A stretch of DNA of 64,000 nt from assembly GCA_008508345.1 (NCBI GenBank), contig QNGE01000278.1, forward strand, positions 175,677 to 239,676. Reading direction: 5' to 3'. Origin of the DNA: Paragonimus westermani. Taxonomy: Eukaryota; Platyhelminthes; Trematoda; Plagiorchiida; Troglotrematidae. Below, piece by piece: positions 25,020 through 38,479 of the stretch. The notes below the pieces were generated by a model. That model saw nothing but the letters and a program-made list of their open reading frames with translations, made no database searches and had not been told where the DNA came from. The position numbers were made by a program, and so were the translations under genes. Every line of letters starts with the position of its first letter. The first letter of the stretch is position 1.

Positions 25020-28000
25020 AGCCGCGGAAACAGATACTGAATCTTTCAACAAGCAAGGTTGTGAACAGAATGCTTATTGTTACCATGATTATTTTAATCT
25101 ACCCACTGCATAGCGGGCTGTCGTTAAACTTTTGTTTGGTTCCTCCGAAATACTCTTTATCTGATCTTGTGACTGATGTACCGCTGTAATCGACGTTCAT
25201 AGTTATACAACAGTATCAACGACGACCTAAGACATACATTCTTTTTGAGAAAATAGTTTAAACTTTGAGATTAAGGATGCGACTTGTGCTTCGGCCCCAT
25301 TTGACACCAAATTTGCTGAGATTATACTAGCGTTTATATTCCATCACTTGAAAGCGTACTATATTCCTGATTTGAGTGATAAGAAATTTTGGTTACTGCT
25401 GAATAACCACATTTTTGAGGTTATCCTATATAAGTGCACTTCAATTAGCCCGGGGTTACTTTTTTGCAGTTAACTTGTTCTAGTTGTAGATAAAAGTACC
25501 TGCAACACAGAATTTCTGCTGATAGTTTCAACGTGATTAAAATCAGTGTTCTTAAAATCAGCTGAGGGTTGCTTGCGTGCTTCCACCGTTTTATATCTTG
25601 TGATTTTTTATTTCAAATTAACAAGCCTTTTCGATAGAAACGATCCTGGCTAACAGTCTTCTTGTTTGACTGAACTGGTAGGGTTCATAGCTTACATAAA
25701 AGTGAGCCACAAAATCTGCCTAAGGTCTTCGATTATTGTTTTACTATCCCGTATAAACGGCTCCGCAACTCTGGTTTACAAGATAAAATTTTGAAATACA
25801 CAGAGCAGCTCAAATGTAGTATTTCAAAGGTCACTCCTACTGTTGACGTAAAACATACTTTCCACTAAGATCACCATAATGTTCAGTTTGTTCGTGTTCT
25901 TAAATCCAACCTGCAATTTGTAGATCGCTCATATGGGCGATTTCAGTACCGTCTAATCAAAAGTTGAAGATATAATCAGAAGAACAACGTTTTACACGTG
26001 TCTTCATAACAGTTACACAAGAAACTTCTTCGAATCTAGTGTTTTCACGAGCAAATTTATGCTAACGAACAACCGACTGCTCCTGTCATTCACAATATTC
26101 GAGTCAGATGACGCACTCTGTCAACAAACTGACCTTTTAAGGGTGGCCAACTTGGTGTACTGGCTGTAAACTCATATGTCCGGGGCAACCATGATCAAGC
26201 TGTTAGAAAGCAATCAGCTGTTTTCAATCGGGATATCGTCCTTGTCAGTGAGCTGCAAGTAAAGTCAGCTGTTCACTGCGTGATTCATAAAATTAACAAA
26301 AAATAGTGTAGTTGTCAGTGTTCTTGAAAGTTTAAAGCTGTTAACGCTTTATCATCCGTTGCTTTGTGCGCATTCGCCGTGTATAATCCACTTCTCCACA
26401 GGTAGCTCACCGAAAATACAAGTTCGTGTAGGCAGCTTTGATTAAGGATGTCGTTCAATCGACAGATGGCTTTGTCCATATTGGGTGCGACCTATTAGTT
26501 CCATCCAGTTGTAAATACAATGATTAACTCGATTCACACACTCAGCATATCAAGCCGATCCATAAACTGACGTGTTTGCCAGAGTCATTTTGATAGAGTC
26601 CAGTTGCGTCCAGCCGTTCGTTGGTACATGATAAAATGTGTAAGCTTGTTACAGTAGTTGGCTACCAGAATCAATTCAAATGAATCATCTCACATTCCGT
26701 TTATCATTGTTTCTGAGATATTCAGTTCAAGCTAAAACATCCACAAGCATTTGAGGCTTTCTTCGACATTTCAGTTTGTACAACTTCCCAAGATATAACC
26801 AGTCCTCCTTAATCTACATGAGCTTAGCAACACACGAAATATCCACGAACTTCGGGAAATTGGAAGCTACTTAGCTGACACCAGTCACATATATTGCTGG
26901 ACGCATTAATGATACATCATTTGTACCAGAAACACCTGATTAGCTTCTTGATGAATAGTCAGGGATCTGGCCTCTCTGGAGTTGAATGTCACACAAGTGG
27001 GATGGTAAGTTTTGTATTCGGAGTGAATCTGCACATAATCACTTTCTAAAAGAAGAGGTGAGTTTTTGTCACAATCCATCAGTAATGTACGGACAGGAGT
27101 TTAAATCCAGCGATAATTTAAAAAGGCAACTGTGTTGACCATTGTGCCACAGACTTTTCATCAAGCATGACCGAATGACCATGTGAGTTTTTTCACTTCA
27201 CTAAATCTTGTGGCTTACTCGCTAATAGACCTTGTCAATATTTAGGCCTGCAGGTGCTTTAGTTATAAGTATAGCTTTGTTTTAATTGCATTAACTCATG
27301 AATACTACCCTTCACCGTTTAACATCACTTCAACCAATATTAACAATCAGCCTGAACAAATACTGCGGAGTCACGCAGGCACTAGGTTTGTACCACATAC
27401 AGACCAACCACAACATCATTGCTTTGGGAATTGATTGCACACATGTCATTATGTGCAATAGGCCCATATGGAAATATACGGTGATGATGAGGAGATTAGA
27501 CACGTATGTGACCAAAAGAGCTATACCAGTGGAGACCCAGCTGTAATTCGACTATGAAGTTTTTACCTCTCAGATATCTACGAACACTTCGCAGTGTGAG
27601 ATGATCAAAAATCCCTTGTCGTTATTTTAAAACAGTAGTTGTAGCGGTCGGGTTACATAAAGAGAAAGAATACACAAGAAAGCACAAGGTTTTTGAAGTG
27701 CTTGATTGTTTCTGCTGGTAGAGTTCCCATGAGTACTTTCTACAGAATGTTGCAATGTGACATTTTTCCCTGGTTAATTCCATGGTTGTTTCACTAGTTT
27801 CGTAGTTCTGTAAGCCATGAAAATGTCTTTGCCGACAGCCACCTTTTGCACCGTTGCTCGCTTGATAGTAATTATACCCCCAATCTTCTGTGTAAGGGGT
27901 CAGCTGATTATTCAAATACAATGGTTTAGTGATTGATTATACATAAATATGTTATTACGCGAAAGCTTACACACATGTAATGTTTAGTTTTTCACAGTTC

Positions 28001-30845
28001 TTCTCCACAGTAACTGATCTGTCAGTTTTAGTAATGTATGCTCTATCCCTCAATTCTGGCCTCTTCACCGGAACCAAATGTTAAGTTTAGGTGCCAGCTG
28101 GCACATCATTGGACGGTTGTTGCTGTGCAATGTATTGTTTGTCCATATTTGGAAGTAATACAATTAAACTGCGCGAACTGTTATTTAGACCCACTTCAGC
28201 CATCTCCACTGACATTTTCAAATTAGTTAAGTTCTTTAACTCTTACCAAAATTTTATTTCGTGATATTCGTATTCCAGTCAGATCTCGTAGTGTTTACCC
28301 ACTCATTACTTAAGAGCCACACAAGTAAGCTGCTTAAATGATCAATCAACCCGCGTTATTATTCTATGGAGTGGACAGTCTGTAGATTACACTGCACTGT
28401 GTGCTTCATTTACTCACTAACAGAGCAAAACAGTGTGCTACTCTTTGTACCGTGAGCCTATCTTATAGCTAGCACTGTCCAAAAAATGTGACTACAGGTA
28501 GAAGTCTAGGAGTATGAGCGGTTACTATGGGATAAAACACTTGAAAATAGTTTGATCGTAACTGAAAACTTGTGGGCCCTAAAATAAGTGTAACAGGTAA
28601 GCCAGCAATATTCTATGTAATTCAGAAGACAAGACCGTTACCACTGATCTAAATCAAATATCAAACCTTCTGACTAATCTGCAGGAAATATCTTTTCCAG
28701 CCGACCATTTTCCAAATTAAAGCAGTGAGTTCTGGTATATCGTTGTTATGAAAAATCTTCTGAAGACAACTTTGCCATGATTGAAGATTTAGCTCCGGCT
28801 ATGATCTGGTACATCAGGTAAGTTGAACGCAGCTTCAGGACACCAAAATAAGCATGGCATATGTGTCCTAATCATTCGTTCTGCCACAATCTTGAAGAAT
28901 AATCTGTCGCGCAGTGCATGGCTGAGAATGAAGAAAGTGCACTGAATTGAATCAGTAATTTAAGGCGCCACCATAGAAACTTTCTTCGCATGAGTGCGAA
29001 ATTCAGCCACGTTCTCACAAGGGAACCGTACACACCACCATGAAGATAACTCATTACGAAATTGCCGCACACAAACGCTGAGTTACATTTCTTCTCGAGT
29101 AACACTCGGGCTGCTAGAAAGCTCCAAATAAAGGTACCGTATCTACTGTGATACCTCTACTGGATGACCCCCACGGTTTAGAGTTCCCTGCAAGGTGAAC
29201 TCTTAGAAGACGTTAAATTCGTTGAGTGGCATTCCGATTACTAATCAGTAGTGGGGGTCGGTTGATATACATTGAACATCACACAGCTGATCTCAGTTGC
29301 CGCGTTTCTACAAACGTTCCGGTCATCTCTCGTGCAGAGCAATTTATTCGGGCTTCGTCGTTGTTGGAACGCATCGGCAGCGCTTAACTTTGTCGCGCCA
29401 AGGATTTGAATTCATCTCACCTTATTATCTGCGTGCATAACTACAAATATGTCAGTGACTCCAAAGAAGTTATTCATTTTGCATCGGTTTTGAAGATAGC
29501 TACAAGTAGATTTTCACTGCATTGGTGGAGAAAAAGCGTCTTTTAATCAGATGCTAAAAGCAAGTGATGTTGGCATTAATGTTGCAAGGTCACACACAAA
29601 ATAGTGTGTGATTTTATATTTCTGTTACTGAATGATTTTCACCAAGTTCGCTTACTGAGGTCCGGTTTTTCTGTCTCAAGTTCACCCCGTAATGTCAACT
29701 AAATGATTGAATGGTTAATGTTTACGGGCTTTGGAATGAAATGGTCTATCTTGCGGCCCTTACGTTTCGTTGTATGATTTGTTGCTTTGGTGTCATTGCT
29801 AGTGTACTTAACCGTCAGATTGCTTTTACATTTCAGCAACCTGATTCCCATATTTTCCCAACGATTTCAGTTGAATGGGTTGTTACTGTTTAGTTTACTA
29901 AATCAATTGCGAATTATTCGAGCTGTTTATCTCGGAGGAAACTGAATTCGCAGATTATGGCGGATGTTAAGAGTACACATTGGAGGTGTGGAGAAGATTA
30001 ATCCACCTCTAGACCATAACTGACAATTTTATACACTATGTCCCCCACCTTGTGAAAGTATACCATATAGGGTCCTATGACGGGGACTAATGGATCTAAA
30101 CTCTATACACAATTCATGTCGTACAACTCAGAAGTGGTCTCAAGCAAAACGTTGGTGCAAACCAAAAGAAATGACTCCCACTAGCTCGAGAAGTGTTCGG
30201 TTCCGGAGTCCCAACAAATCAATGCATTTCGACTAGGTTAAGTTTCACTTGCTGGAGCTAAAATGACTGAGTCCATTGTGAAGGTGGGCGCCTAAATAGG
30301 ATGGCATCCATCGTCATTTTTAGTTTCTCAAACAGTATTGAGCAGATAACTCCCCAGTACACGGAGTACGAATGGATAGAGACCTGAGAAAAGAGGTCTA
30401 ATCAAGTGCATTGGTTTATGGACCCGTTGGAGTTCGAGACAAATGCTGAAATTCTCGCAAATTCGCTACTGAATGGAAACTTTTAAGTCTAACTTTTCTT
30501 TGGCAAAATATGTAGTCGAAGCTTGTGTCTGATGAGGCATATCAACCCAGAACTATATCTTATGCTTCCGACGATTTCTGATCAGTACTGTCAACTACGC
30601 CACCTTACCTTCCAAACTTTGCATTTCATTTCAACTAAAAGTAATCATCCAATATGCCTCCACGGGAAAAATTGCCTCGGAAGTATTTTCTTTCTGTCGT
30701 GTATTCCATGGGCGCCCAATATCGAGTGGTTCCCTTAAAGGTATTCGCAAGTAATTTTCCTGATTTACTTGACGTAAATCCCCGTGTGCTTGTTTGACCA
30801 ATCCATACATTTTAATAACCGTTCGCTTCAGAGATTTTTCAATGC
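25020..30845. other. unassigned stretch
   Basis: Nothing recognisable over almost 6 kb. The longest frames (27298-27546 +, 27622-27921 -, 28872-29105 -) carry no motif. A perfect-looking splice donor (ATCAG|GTAAGT, near 28817) follows about 29 open codons, but no good acceptor keeps that frame open. Confidence 0.35.
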
Positions 30846-30857
30846 ATATATATATAT
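30846..30857. repeat. (AT)6 microsatellite
   Basis: A run of six AT units between AATGC and GGTCAG. It lies inside the 147-codon minus-strand frame 30631-31074 and gives its HIYICI segment, which weakens the case for that frame being a gene. Confidence 0.9.
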
Positions 30858-31354
30858 GGTCAGATTTTCTACAGGAGACGATGAAATATACACATGTGAG
30901 CACACTTGTGTCTAATATGAGTACAGACATTAATCCGAGTCTTGCGAACTTGGATCGATTCAGCCTTCTTGTTTGATACCATATCCGCCTCATTAAATAA
31001 CACCAAAAATGGTCAGTCAATGCAAATCTTGGATAGTAAGTCAAGAGTTTAAATAGTTGAAGTTTCTTATACATATTCTGTTAATTTCGTTTGCTGTGGC
31101 TTTAGAAGATACAATACGTCTCTCGTAATCCACCCACTTTTCACTGTGTGAATACTGCCCAAAACCTTACCAGACCACCTGTGCGATTGTTCTACATGTG
31201 CTGCTTGAATATAGAGTAACCAGCGAGAGTTCAGGCTTATAACTGCTTTGAGTATTAGGATTCCGCGGACTGATCGAATAGTGTGTGGTAATCATTCGTG
31301 GAAAGGCGGAGTGTTTTAAACGAGAAACAGTATCCTGAAAATTCAGAAAAAAAG

Positions 31355-31402
31355 GCAACTACGTCCGACCAGCAGTTTGGCGGTCGTGATTTCGAGCCCG
31401 GT
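31355..31402 (+). repeat. possible tRNA-derived (SINE) remnant
   Basis: The segment ACGTCCGACCAGCAGTTTGG followed by CGGTCGTGATTTCGAGCCCG resembles the anticodon arm to T-arm part of a tRNA: GGTCGTGRTTTCGAGCCC is close to the variable loop plus T-arm and internal promoter box B. A weak CCGA/TTGG stem would enclose the anticodon loop. The D-arm and acceptor stem are not visible, so it is not a functional tRNA. It may be a SINE remnant or chance. Confidence 0.25.
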
Positions 31403-34400
31403 TGTTTCTGTTCACATATCGGCAAGCAGTGTAGATTAAATTAAAATAACAAAGCGCACTACTCTCATAATGAAAAAAATTATGACCCGCTTAAAATCTG
31501 CGATCACAATCTGATTTTCTTTCTCGTGCACCTTGCAGTTGTGAGTAATTAATTTTTAGAAGCTGGATGAAATTTCAAGAACAGTTTCTCAAAAACAGGT
31601 GTAGACCACTGAGAATATTGAATGTAACATTACAATCGATCCAACCTACCGTCGGAAAATATCTTAATAGACTGACTGTTTCAGTACGCCATCAATCATT
31701 CGAATTGTGCCGCCGACCCAGTGTTAAGACAAGCAGTTCATTGATAATTCTATTTGTCGGTAACTTTACTTCCGTCGCAGATGATTCTTCGCATCTCACG
31801 AACCATGAGCCTGTGGTGTATTACATTATCTTTCTTTGGTCGCCAACTTCAATTGGTTGTTTCACGCTCGAACGGGCAATTACACATTGTTGCTTCAGCA
31901 GTGTACGCATAATGTGCATTTGTCCAATAGTGATATACGCTGAATGTTCCAAGATGAACGTAATGGAAACAGTCTTTGTTAGTTTCGCAGCGAATATTAG
32001 CCATACTTAGAGTTCGCATGAAGTGTCATGGTTTGAATTAAGGTTTACGTGTTATCCCTCAATTTGCAGCCAGTACTCTCTTGTTCATAGGTGACATACG
32101 AAGAATATTTATAATGACGAATAAAACACGTTGCTCACGGTTTCATTATACTGTTCATGCAGACTTGATAAGTAGAGCACGTAAACTTTTGATGGACGAC
32201 TATCATTCTCGAAAGACATTCGGGTTAAATGAGGGCAGTTGGAGTAGCACGAGTAACTCCCGACTGACACCTAATAAATACGACTTGAATCAATGATATA
32301 GCCACGTTCACAACAACAATTTAGTTACCTGTTAGCCTAAAATCACTACTTTTGTGAAGGCGCACTGTGTCCCTTGTTGATTATTTCTAGAGGTCATGCC
32401 GATCGCAACGCGTTGGTTCTTTTGTACACTAGGTACACGCGCGAGTCAATATGCTCCCAACCTGACCAGATGTGACTTAACCTGTTTGTTGCTGGTAACA
32501 GTTGACTGTGCACTAAAGCCGTCTAACGACTAAGATTACACTTGCCTAGGTGGGAATGAAAATCAAAGTACGTGGCAAAACTTCTCCTATGGGGAATTGG
32601 CCGGCCAAACGGAATGGAAACTTTAATTATAATGGTCAAAATCCTGGGACTGTTACCATGAAATAATAAATTGGAGGCGGCTGATAAAATCAAAACATAC
32701 CGTTAAAGGAATGATAACCAATGATCGAGTTTGCCGGTTAAAATTGAGTAGTCACATTCCGTTTTCATAGTTTCATATACCTTCCGGTTAAGTCATTTCA
32801 GTGGCACGCTGTCGTCTCTAACATTTACCAAACTGCGTAAAGTAGACAGGTCAAATTTGCAGGGAGGGGATGCTGCTCTTATTACTTCTGCTCAGGTTAC
32901 CAAAAAAACAGTTATCGAAAGTGCTGCTGATCAGTGACCTGGGGGGACCGATGATAACGTTCGACGTTATGAACAAAACATGTCACCGGAAGATGCACAA
33001 CTTCAAAGCTTTTTTGAAACGTTTCTAAAACAGTATCAGGTCAGCTGTATCAATAACAAATCACATCTACGCTGCTTAAAGGCTGAAGTAGAAGACGAAC
33101 TTGGAATTGGTGGCAGAGCAATTCACTCAAAAAAAAGTCATTTTCTGGAATCTAATCATCAACCGGGTCAAATGAAGATACAAAAAACCTTTCATGCTTC
33201 TTTTTGTGAAAAAGTATTCTGGCCAACTCGAAACTGAAAATCACCCACAACCGAAAGTTATTTTCACGTTTGCAAAAATAATTCATGTCAGCCTCTTTCA
33301 AAAGAAACAGTACACGTAAGTTCTTTTCCTGACGGAACATTTTGCTGGGAGTTATCCTTGCCGAAATTTCGATTTGAACCCAGATCACGCTTTTCTGAAA
33401 CCGTTTTGTTAACCAGATGTTGTGCTGCAAATTAAAAGTAAGGCAATATCTATGATGAACAGAGCGACATCGTCAAACGTTGTCTGTGCAGCAACGCAAG
33501 CTGAGTGGGAGATCGCGCAATATTACATTTTGATGAAGCATCATGCCAACCGCATAGATGTACCGCAGCCAAAAATCTTCTTAAACTATTAAGATCATAC
33601 AGTGCAGCTATTTAGATTAAAACTTGCTATGTGTTCGGATGAAATTGTTGGCAGTCAAGTTTCCGCTGTGTCAAGAGGACTGCTATTATTCAGCTAACAA
33701 AAACACAACAAAAATCAGACATAACGCCTGGTAACCAAGGCAGCAGTTTTTTCGTCACCAAACGAAAAATTTGCCATTGCTCATACAATAAAGAAAAATA
33801 AACCCTCAAACAACCTCCATCTTTTCACATAGTTATCCGACAAGTAGTTGGGTAAACAACTACTAAGTCTCTGAGTAAATGAATGTTCTTTTGCTTGTGC
33901 ACCCTAGATAATACCAAACATATACATGCTAACTGAGATCTTGTAAGATGGAGGTAATTATGAGACATTCATCTGGAAAGCTCACGCACTTATAATGTTT
34001 GTGTATGAGATTTCACACACTCAGACAGTCATCCTGCTTCAGTTGTCATATTTATTTCGAATCCATGGGCCTCTAGCCCTCCTTAAGGGTAGAAAGGGCA
34101 AAAGCACCTATTGCATGCACATTTAGATCGACTATTGACAGCAAATCCTAGTGCATCATTCAATTTCAATTACAGATAAAATGACTCAGGTGTAGTTGCT
34201 ACAACGTTCAGGTATGTCTTACTTTCCCAATTTGACGGACGCTCACAGATTTGTCAACCACCTCAGATTGCTATATCTTAGAATAGTCTTCCGACGCTCC
34301 CTACCTCGTGTCTTCCCAGTCTATGCAAGTAAACTTGCTGTAATCACTTTGAAGATGATTCTTTCCTGAACCCTCTTTTGGTGGTTCCACTGGTGGAAAT

Positions 34401-34591
34401 TCAAGGGAAAGAAACGGCCGATTTTTTTATTATTGCTATCCACGACTAGATATCGTGCTAGCTCTAATGTAGTTGATGATTTTATCGGGCTTGGTGTAGT
34501 CCGTGGAACAATGCAAATGTCAAAAGAATAATGGCAAGTGAGTAAGAGTTGGTGTCTCGTGATTCAGTGGGATGAGATCTGTGATACTGTG
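31403..34591. other. unassigned stretch
   Basis: The 147-codon frame at 31567-32010 (+) was examined on both strands. It lacks domain motifs, signal peptide or splice context, and a frame of that length is expected about once in this much sequence. The frames at 32081-32296 and 32980-33237 are likewise unrecognised. Confidence 0.4.
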
Positions 34592-34609
34592 AATAATAAT
34601 AATAATAAT
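34592..34609. repeat. (AAT)6 microsatellite
   Basis: Six perfect AAT units, followed by ATAATTAAGC. Simple tandem repeat. Confidence 0.95.
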
Positions 34610-35812
34610 ATAATTAAGCAATCAGTACTGTGTTTTCAACGAAAAGTCGATCGGCAAACTCTGGATGATTATGGTGTTACCTATTCTAAACCATCCTGAA
34701 ACTAGGAGGGAAATCAATTTCAGCAGGTTCTTGAAGTGTTCTTGTTGACCGGAATGATTTGTGGTCTCCGTTGAGGTTAGAACACTCAGCGAAACTTACT
34801 CATTTGTGACCGTTACCAACTGTGGGCCTCCATCACTTCAAAAAACTGTACCCGAAAAACTTTTCAGCTTTTCTCTTTGCAGCTTAATTTGACTGTGCCC
34901 AAGGACACTACGGAGTGACGAGCAACATAAACAAACGGGTTCGTATAGCCTTAACACTTAAACCCCTGGCAAGTATGAACGAACTATCGCCTCAACAAAG
35001 ATCTCTCACTAATAGTGTGTTGACTAACGTCCAGTGCCATATGTTCATAATTGGTTTATTGGTAAAACAACCACCGTCATATGAACAAAGAAGCCACTTC
35101 CACCGTGTGGAATAAGCCGCGCTTCCATTCTGTTTGCTCTCGCGATATGAACTACTCGTTCCGTGTGTTCAGTGCCTTTATTCCTCAAGTACCCGAGGTG
35201 ATATATGTTAGGCACTTTTTTCTCTGACTGCCCACCTTAAGTTTTGTTGAACAGACTCTCAGGCTTGTCCCATTCTGACTTGTCACTCATTCCTTCATCT
35301 TTATTATTGTCAGACTGCTTCTTTTTTGTTGATTAGCTCAAAGGATTAAACATTAGAGAGGTTCTTCGGTAGAACAGTTCGCCGTATAAGCTTAAACGTT
35401 CTGGGTGACCACTTTTATGGTATTAATGGTGAATTCCTGCTGAATGCATTCGCCGTGTGAGTGCACAGAGTTAACTCGACCCGACGTGTTTGCCTTGAGA
35501 CGGGACCTTCAGCCGGCGTACTTTCCAGTCGACCACGGACTGACCACCGCTTTGGTTGCCTTCATCAAATCACGGAAGAATCACCATTTTCAGGCCGTCG
35601 GCTTTCAGTGACTTTTGACTGTTGGCCTGATCACCTCCAAATATGGCATTCAATTGCCCTTACCTAAAGTCGATTACCTTGTTATCTCAGTGTGAGTGGA
35701 CGGTTTGTCCCACCATGAAGGCCTCAAAGAACAGATAAACTTTCATAAGTCAGCACCTTCGACTGATAAAAATTAAGTGCAGATTAGACAGCAATTAACC
35801 AAAATAGGGCAT
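34610..35812. other. unassigned stretch
   Basis: No gene or repeat recognised. The frames at 34915-35115 (+) and 35461-35667 (+) have no motif. On the minus strand this is where the thumb and endonuclease of the PLE-D fragment would continue, but none was seen. Confidence 0.4.
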
Positions 35813-36301
35813 TTACCCACTGCGTTCAGTGTTTAGTGTAAATGGTGCGGTCATGTAAGCCAATTTGGAAATAGCTACGGTATCATTTGAACTAGTTTGT
35901 TTCCTAACCACACATATGGTGACATCCACATGTCGCCTATACAAACCAAATCCACGGATGGCTTTATCCAGCTGGTCATTTTCAAGCTTCATCTTTAAGG
36001 TGTCTGCAAACGCTCTTGCTAAATAGGATGCCGTTGTCGCACCACCCATCCAAAAAATTCATGTTGAGTACAAGATTTTAACAGCTGTATTGAATCTTTT
36101 GAAAGCTTAGGGACACCTAGATTGTTGGCCACAATATAATCTCTCAAATAATTCAGCGTCTATTTCAGTGAAACATTTGTGGACAAGGGTGACATGCAAA
36201 ATAAAGGCACCTGTTGTCTTGCTAAGTCCGCTTAATGTATTAGCCAGTGCAATGGAGTCATAGTAAGCTATACTTAAACGACTTCCATATGATGAGTTCA
36301 A
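35813..36301 (-). mobile_element. PLE-D reverse transcriptase fragment, active site destroyed
   Basis: Two minus-strand frames cover successive RT blocks of another Penelope type. The first (36301-36107) contains ANTLSGLSKTTGAF and LHVTLVHKCFTEIDAE, which line up with the block before motif A and with the SLDVTSLFTEIPxE motif A. The second (36049-35813) contains MGGATTASYLARAFADTLK, equivalent to MGSPxSPxLAxxFMxxLE, then KLENDQLDKAIRGF and YRRHVDVTIC, ending in FTLNTE. The catalytic YVDD box is HVDV (35921-35932), so the second aspartate is lost, and SLDVTS is altered at motif A. A frame change near 36050-36106 joins the two halves. No endonuclease follows. The copy is inactive. Confidence 0.75.
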
Positions 36302-37095
36302 GAAGATGCGATAAACATTCAGGCAACACGTAATTTGATGAGTTACACATACTTAGAATAGATCAAAGGAGGATAACTGCTTTATTTATTCTATAAAGGG
36401 TGGTTGCTTTAGTTCCAGTAAGTAGAAAGTGTTCGAAAATTGAGGGGTCATGCATCCAGTTCTGTACATACAGTCTAGGATTTTCGGCGTGCTGGTTGTG
36501 TTATTTGGTGTGACTTCCACTTCTTGTGAGCAGTCTATCTTACTGAGCGGAACGGTCCTAGTATTTATTTGGCTGTGTTGAATTTTCTGCCAGTAAATGA
36601 TGTTCCATGGTCAGAATTTTCAAACAACTGGCTACGGCTTCATTTGCGCTATAATTAAAATATTGTATCATAACGAAATATCCATTTGTATGATGCGGGT
36701 GATATCTTCTGAACTTGGATCTTATGAATTGTTTAATCTGCAAGTACACGGGAATCGCTTGTCACTACGGTTTTCTTGATTGCAGTCCGAACCAACCTAC
36801 GTCAAGCAGCCGATATAAACCAAGCTGCTTCTGTGTGCATCATTAATCACCGCTGAAGAAAGCGCACTGGTGTTGCCTCCACCGAATCTCCTTTTATTTG
36901 TATTCATTTTATTTTGTCAATGAATGGACCAAGAAGAACACAGTTGTAGTAATTAACATTTCAGCCGTCTCCCTCATGAGTGTTTTGATCGAAATCACAT
37001 TAACAGCAGAGCAGAGGTCACGTGAGTTTTCTGTGGTTGGGCGAACTTGCGCTGCGTCCGAACTGTTAGGTCGGATGGCGGTAAGGGTGATTTAG
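36302..37095. other. unassigned stretch between two minus-strand PLE remnants
   Basis: No gene recognised. The frames at 36558-36749 (-), 36597-36779 (+) and 36898-37095 (+) have no motif. On the minus strand, PLE-B (37.1 kb) ends just before this block and PLE-D begins just after it, so the block separates two independent insertions. Confidence 0.4.
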
Positions 37096-37700
37096 AGAAT
37101 TGAAAAACAGATTGGGAATAACACAACGTTACGAACAAGTTGTAATATTCTACGTTTCAACCACCTGGGATAGCCTTCCTCAGGAGTGTTGTGTGATGTA
37201 GAGAAGTTGCGTCTGTGTCTGGTGTTATTTATCCATCCGCGTCACACATCAGACAAGGGTTTGTTATCACTGCGGTTAACGCATGCGTTTTGGATATTAG
37301 TGTCAGGACTTTAGCACAGCGTCATTCCGCATGGGAAGGCAAATCCCTATGATTCCATAGTGCTTAATCATAACGCAATTTGTGATTCTCTGACAACGCA
37401 TGTGGCGCTACTGCGAATCTTTCTCTAGCCTCTGAAGTTTGTATGCTTTTTTGGAGGAAACCGCATTTGTTTTTCACAGCAACATTTAAGTAATTGGCAC
37501 TGCAATCACCGCGTCTGATTCTGTAAACGCAGTCCGTCTGGCCGTCTACAAAGACTGGGGTCCTAGAATGCATCATCAGCCGTTCTAAGGTATCAGCCAA
37601 CCAAAATATAGTCAACATGGCGTATTCAGAGGGGACGAAGGAAATTTTCCAAATAGTTGTCCACAATGCTTTTATCACAGTGGAATGATTTGCTCATATT
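37096..37700 (-). mobile_element. PLE-B copy, endonuclease plus 3' tail
   Basis: On the minus strand a 104-residue frame (37678-37364) reads DTLERLMMHSRTP, then TDCVYRIRRGDCSANYL and HALSENHKLRYD. This is the linker, the GIY-YIG start and the C-terminal histidine block of the PLE endonuclease. The YVGQT-like segment has become NYLNVAV, so the Gly of the second motif is lost. Downstream, CAGGTGGTTGAAACG, GTTCGTAACGTTGTGTTATT and CCCAATCTGTTTTTC reproduce the PLE-B tail, which ends near 37096. The RT is missing, so the copy is 5'-truncated. It aligns with 7880-8535 of the longer copy. Confidence 0.82.
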
Positions 37701-38479
37701 CCACACTGTCTAGAAGATACCGGTTATGTATATGATATCTCCATAATTCTGGTTATGGCTAGAGCAAGCGTATTGGTATGATGCGTTTTTCTTGTTAATA
37801 CAATTCTCTTCCGGAAGCAGGATACTTATCGCTTTAGCCGTAGATAACAGAATCTTCAGAAACCTCCGAAGGTAATGTAAAAGTAACCTGAAATGCTTGT
37901 TCAGCTGGTGCTTTTCAAAAGATCACAAGTTGCACCGGTCGCCGGGACGACAGTGCCTCCATTGTAGGGGTTCAGAAAATGGACAACGACAAGACTGGCC
38001 AGGCATATGCTCCCTGTATGTCTGCAAATGTACCGGTACATAGCATGACACGTAACCTACCAGTGAAGCGGTGAACCACTACACATTGCGTCAGTAAAGA
38101 TGGACATTTAAAAACTGCCCGTTATGGCAATTCAGTATACTTCGATAAGTGTCGCTTTAAAATTTGTGACGGTTCACTCTCGCTGACATGTTTTGAACAT
38201 CGATGAACTTCGATGAGCTAAGTCGCTGCCCCACATGTCTCTTGAGTACAACCTTCCGTAAACCCGTTTCATTCTTTATCGAGCACATTTGATTTCGTTT
38301 TCGCTTTCGCTTTTTGTGCCCCAAGTTATCAAAAGTTGATGAGTGTACTACCAGTCATCTCCGAAGAGTTCGGCTTACGCGCTTCAGAACCAGAATTGAG
38401 TGAACAAGGAAAACGCATATCCTTATATGTGCTATAGCCACAGACAGAAAAAGGAGGTATTTAGGTAGTGGGATGTCGC
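37701..38479. other. unassigned stretch
   Basis: No gene or repeat recognised on either strand. Confidence 0.4.

Noticed and set aside
28730..28816. Open interval ending in a perfect donor (ATCAG|GTAAGT)
   Set aside because: The acceptors upstream either lack a pyrimidine tract or put a stop in the frame, so no coding exon can be built.
30631..31074. 147-codon open frame, minus strand
   Set aside because: It translates an AT microsatellite, has no motif, and overlaps a plus-strand frame.
31567..32010. 147-codon open frame, plus strand
   Set aside because: No recognisable family on either strand; length within chance expectation.
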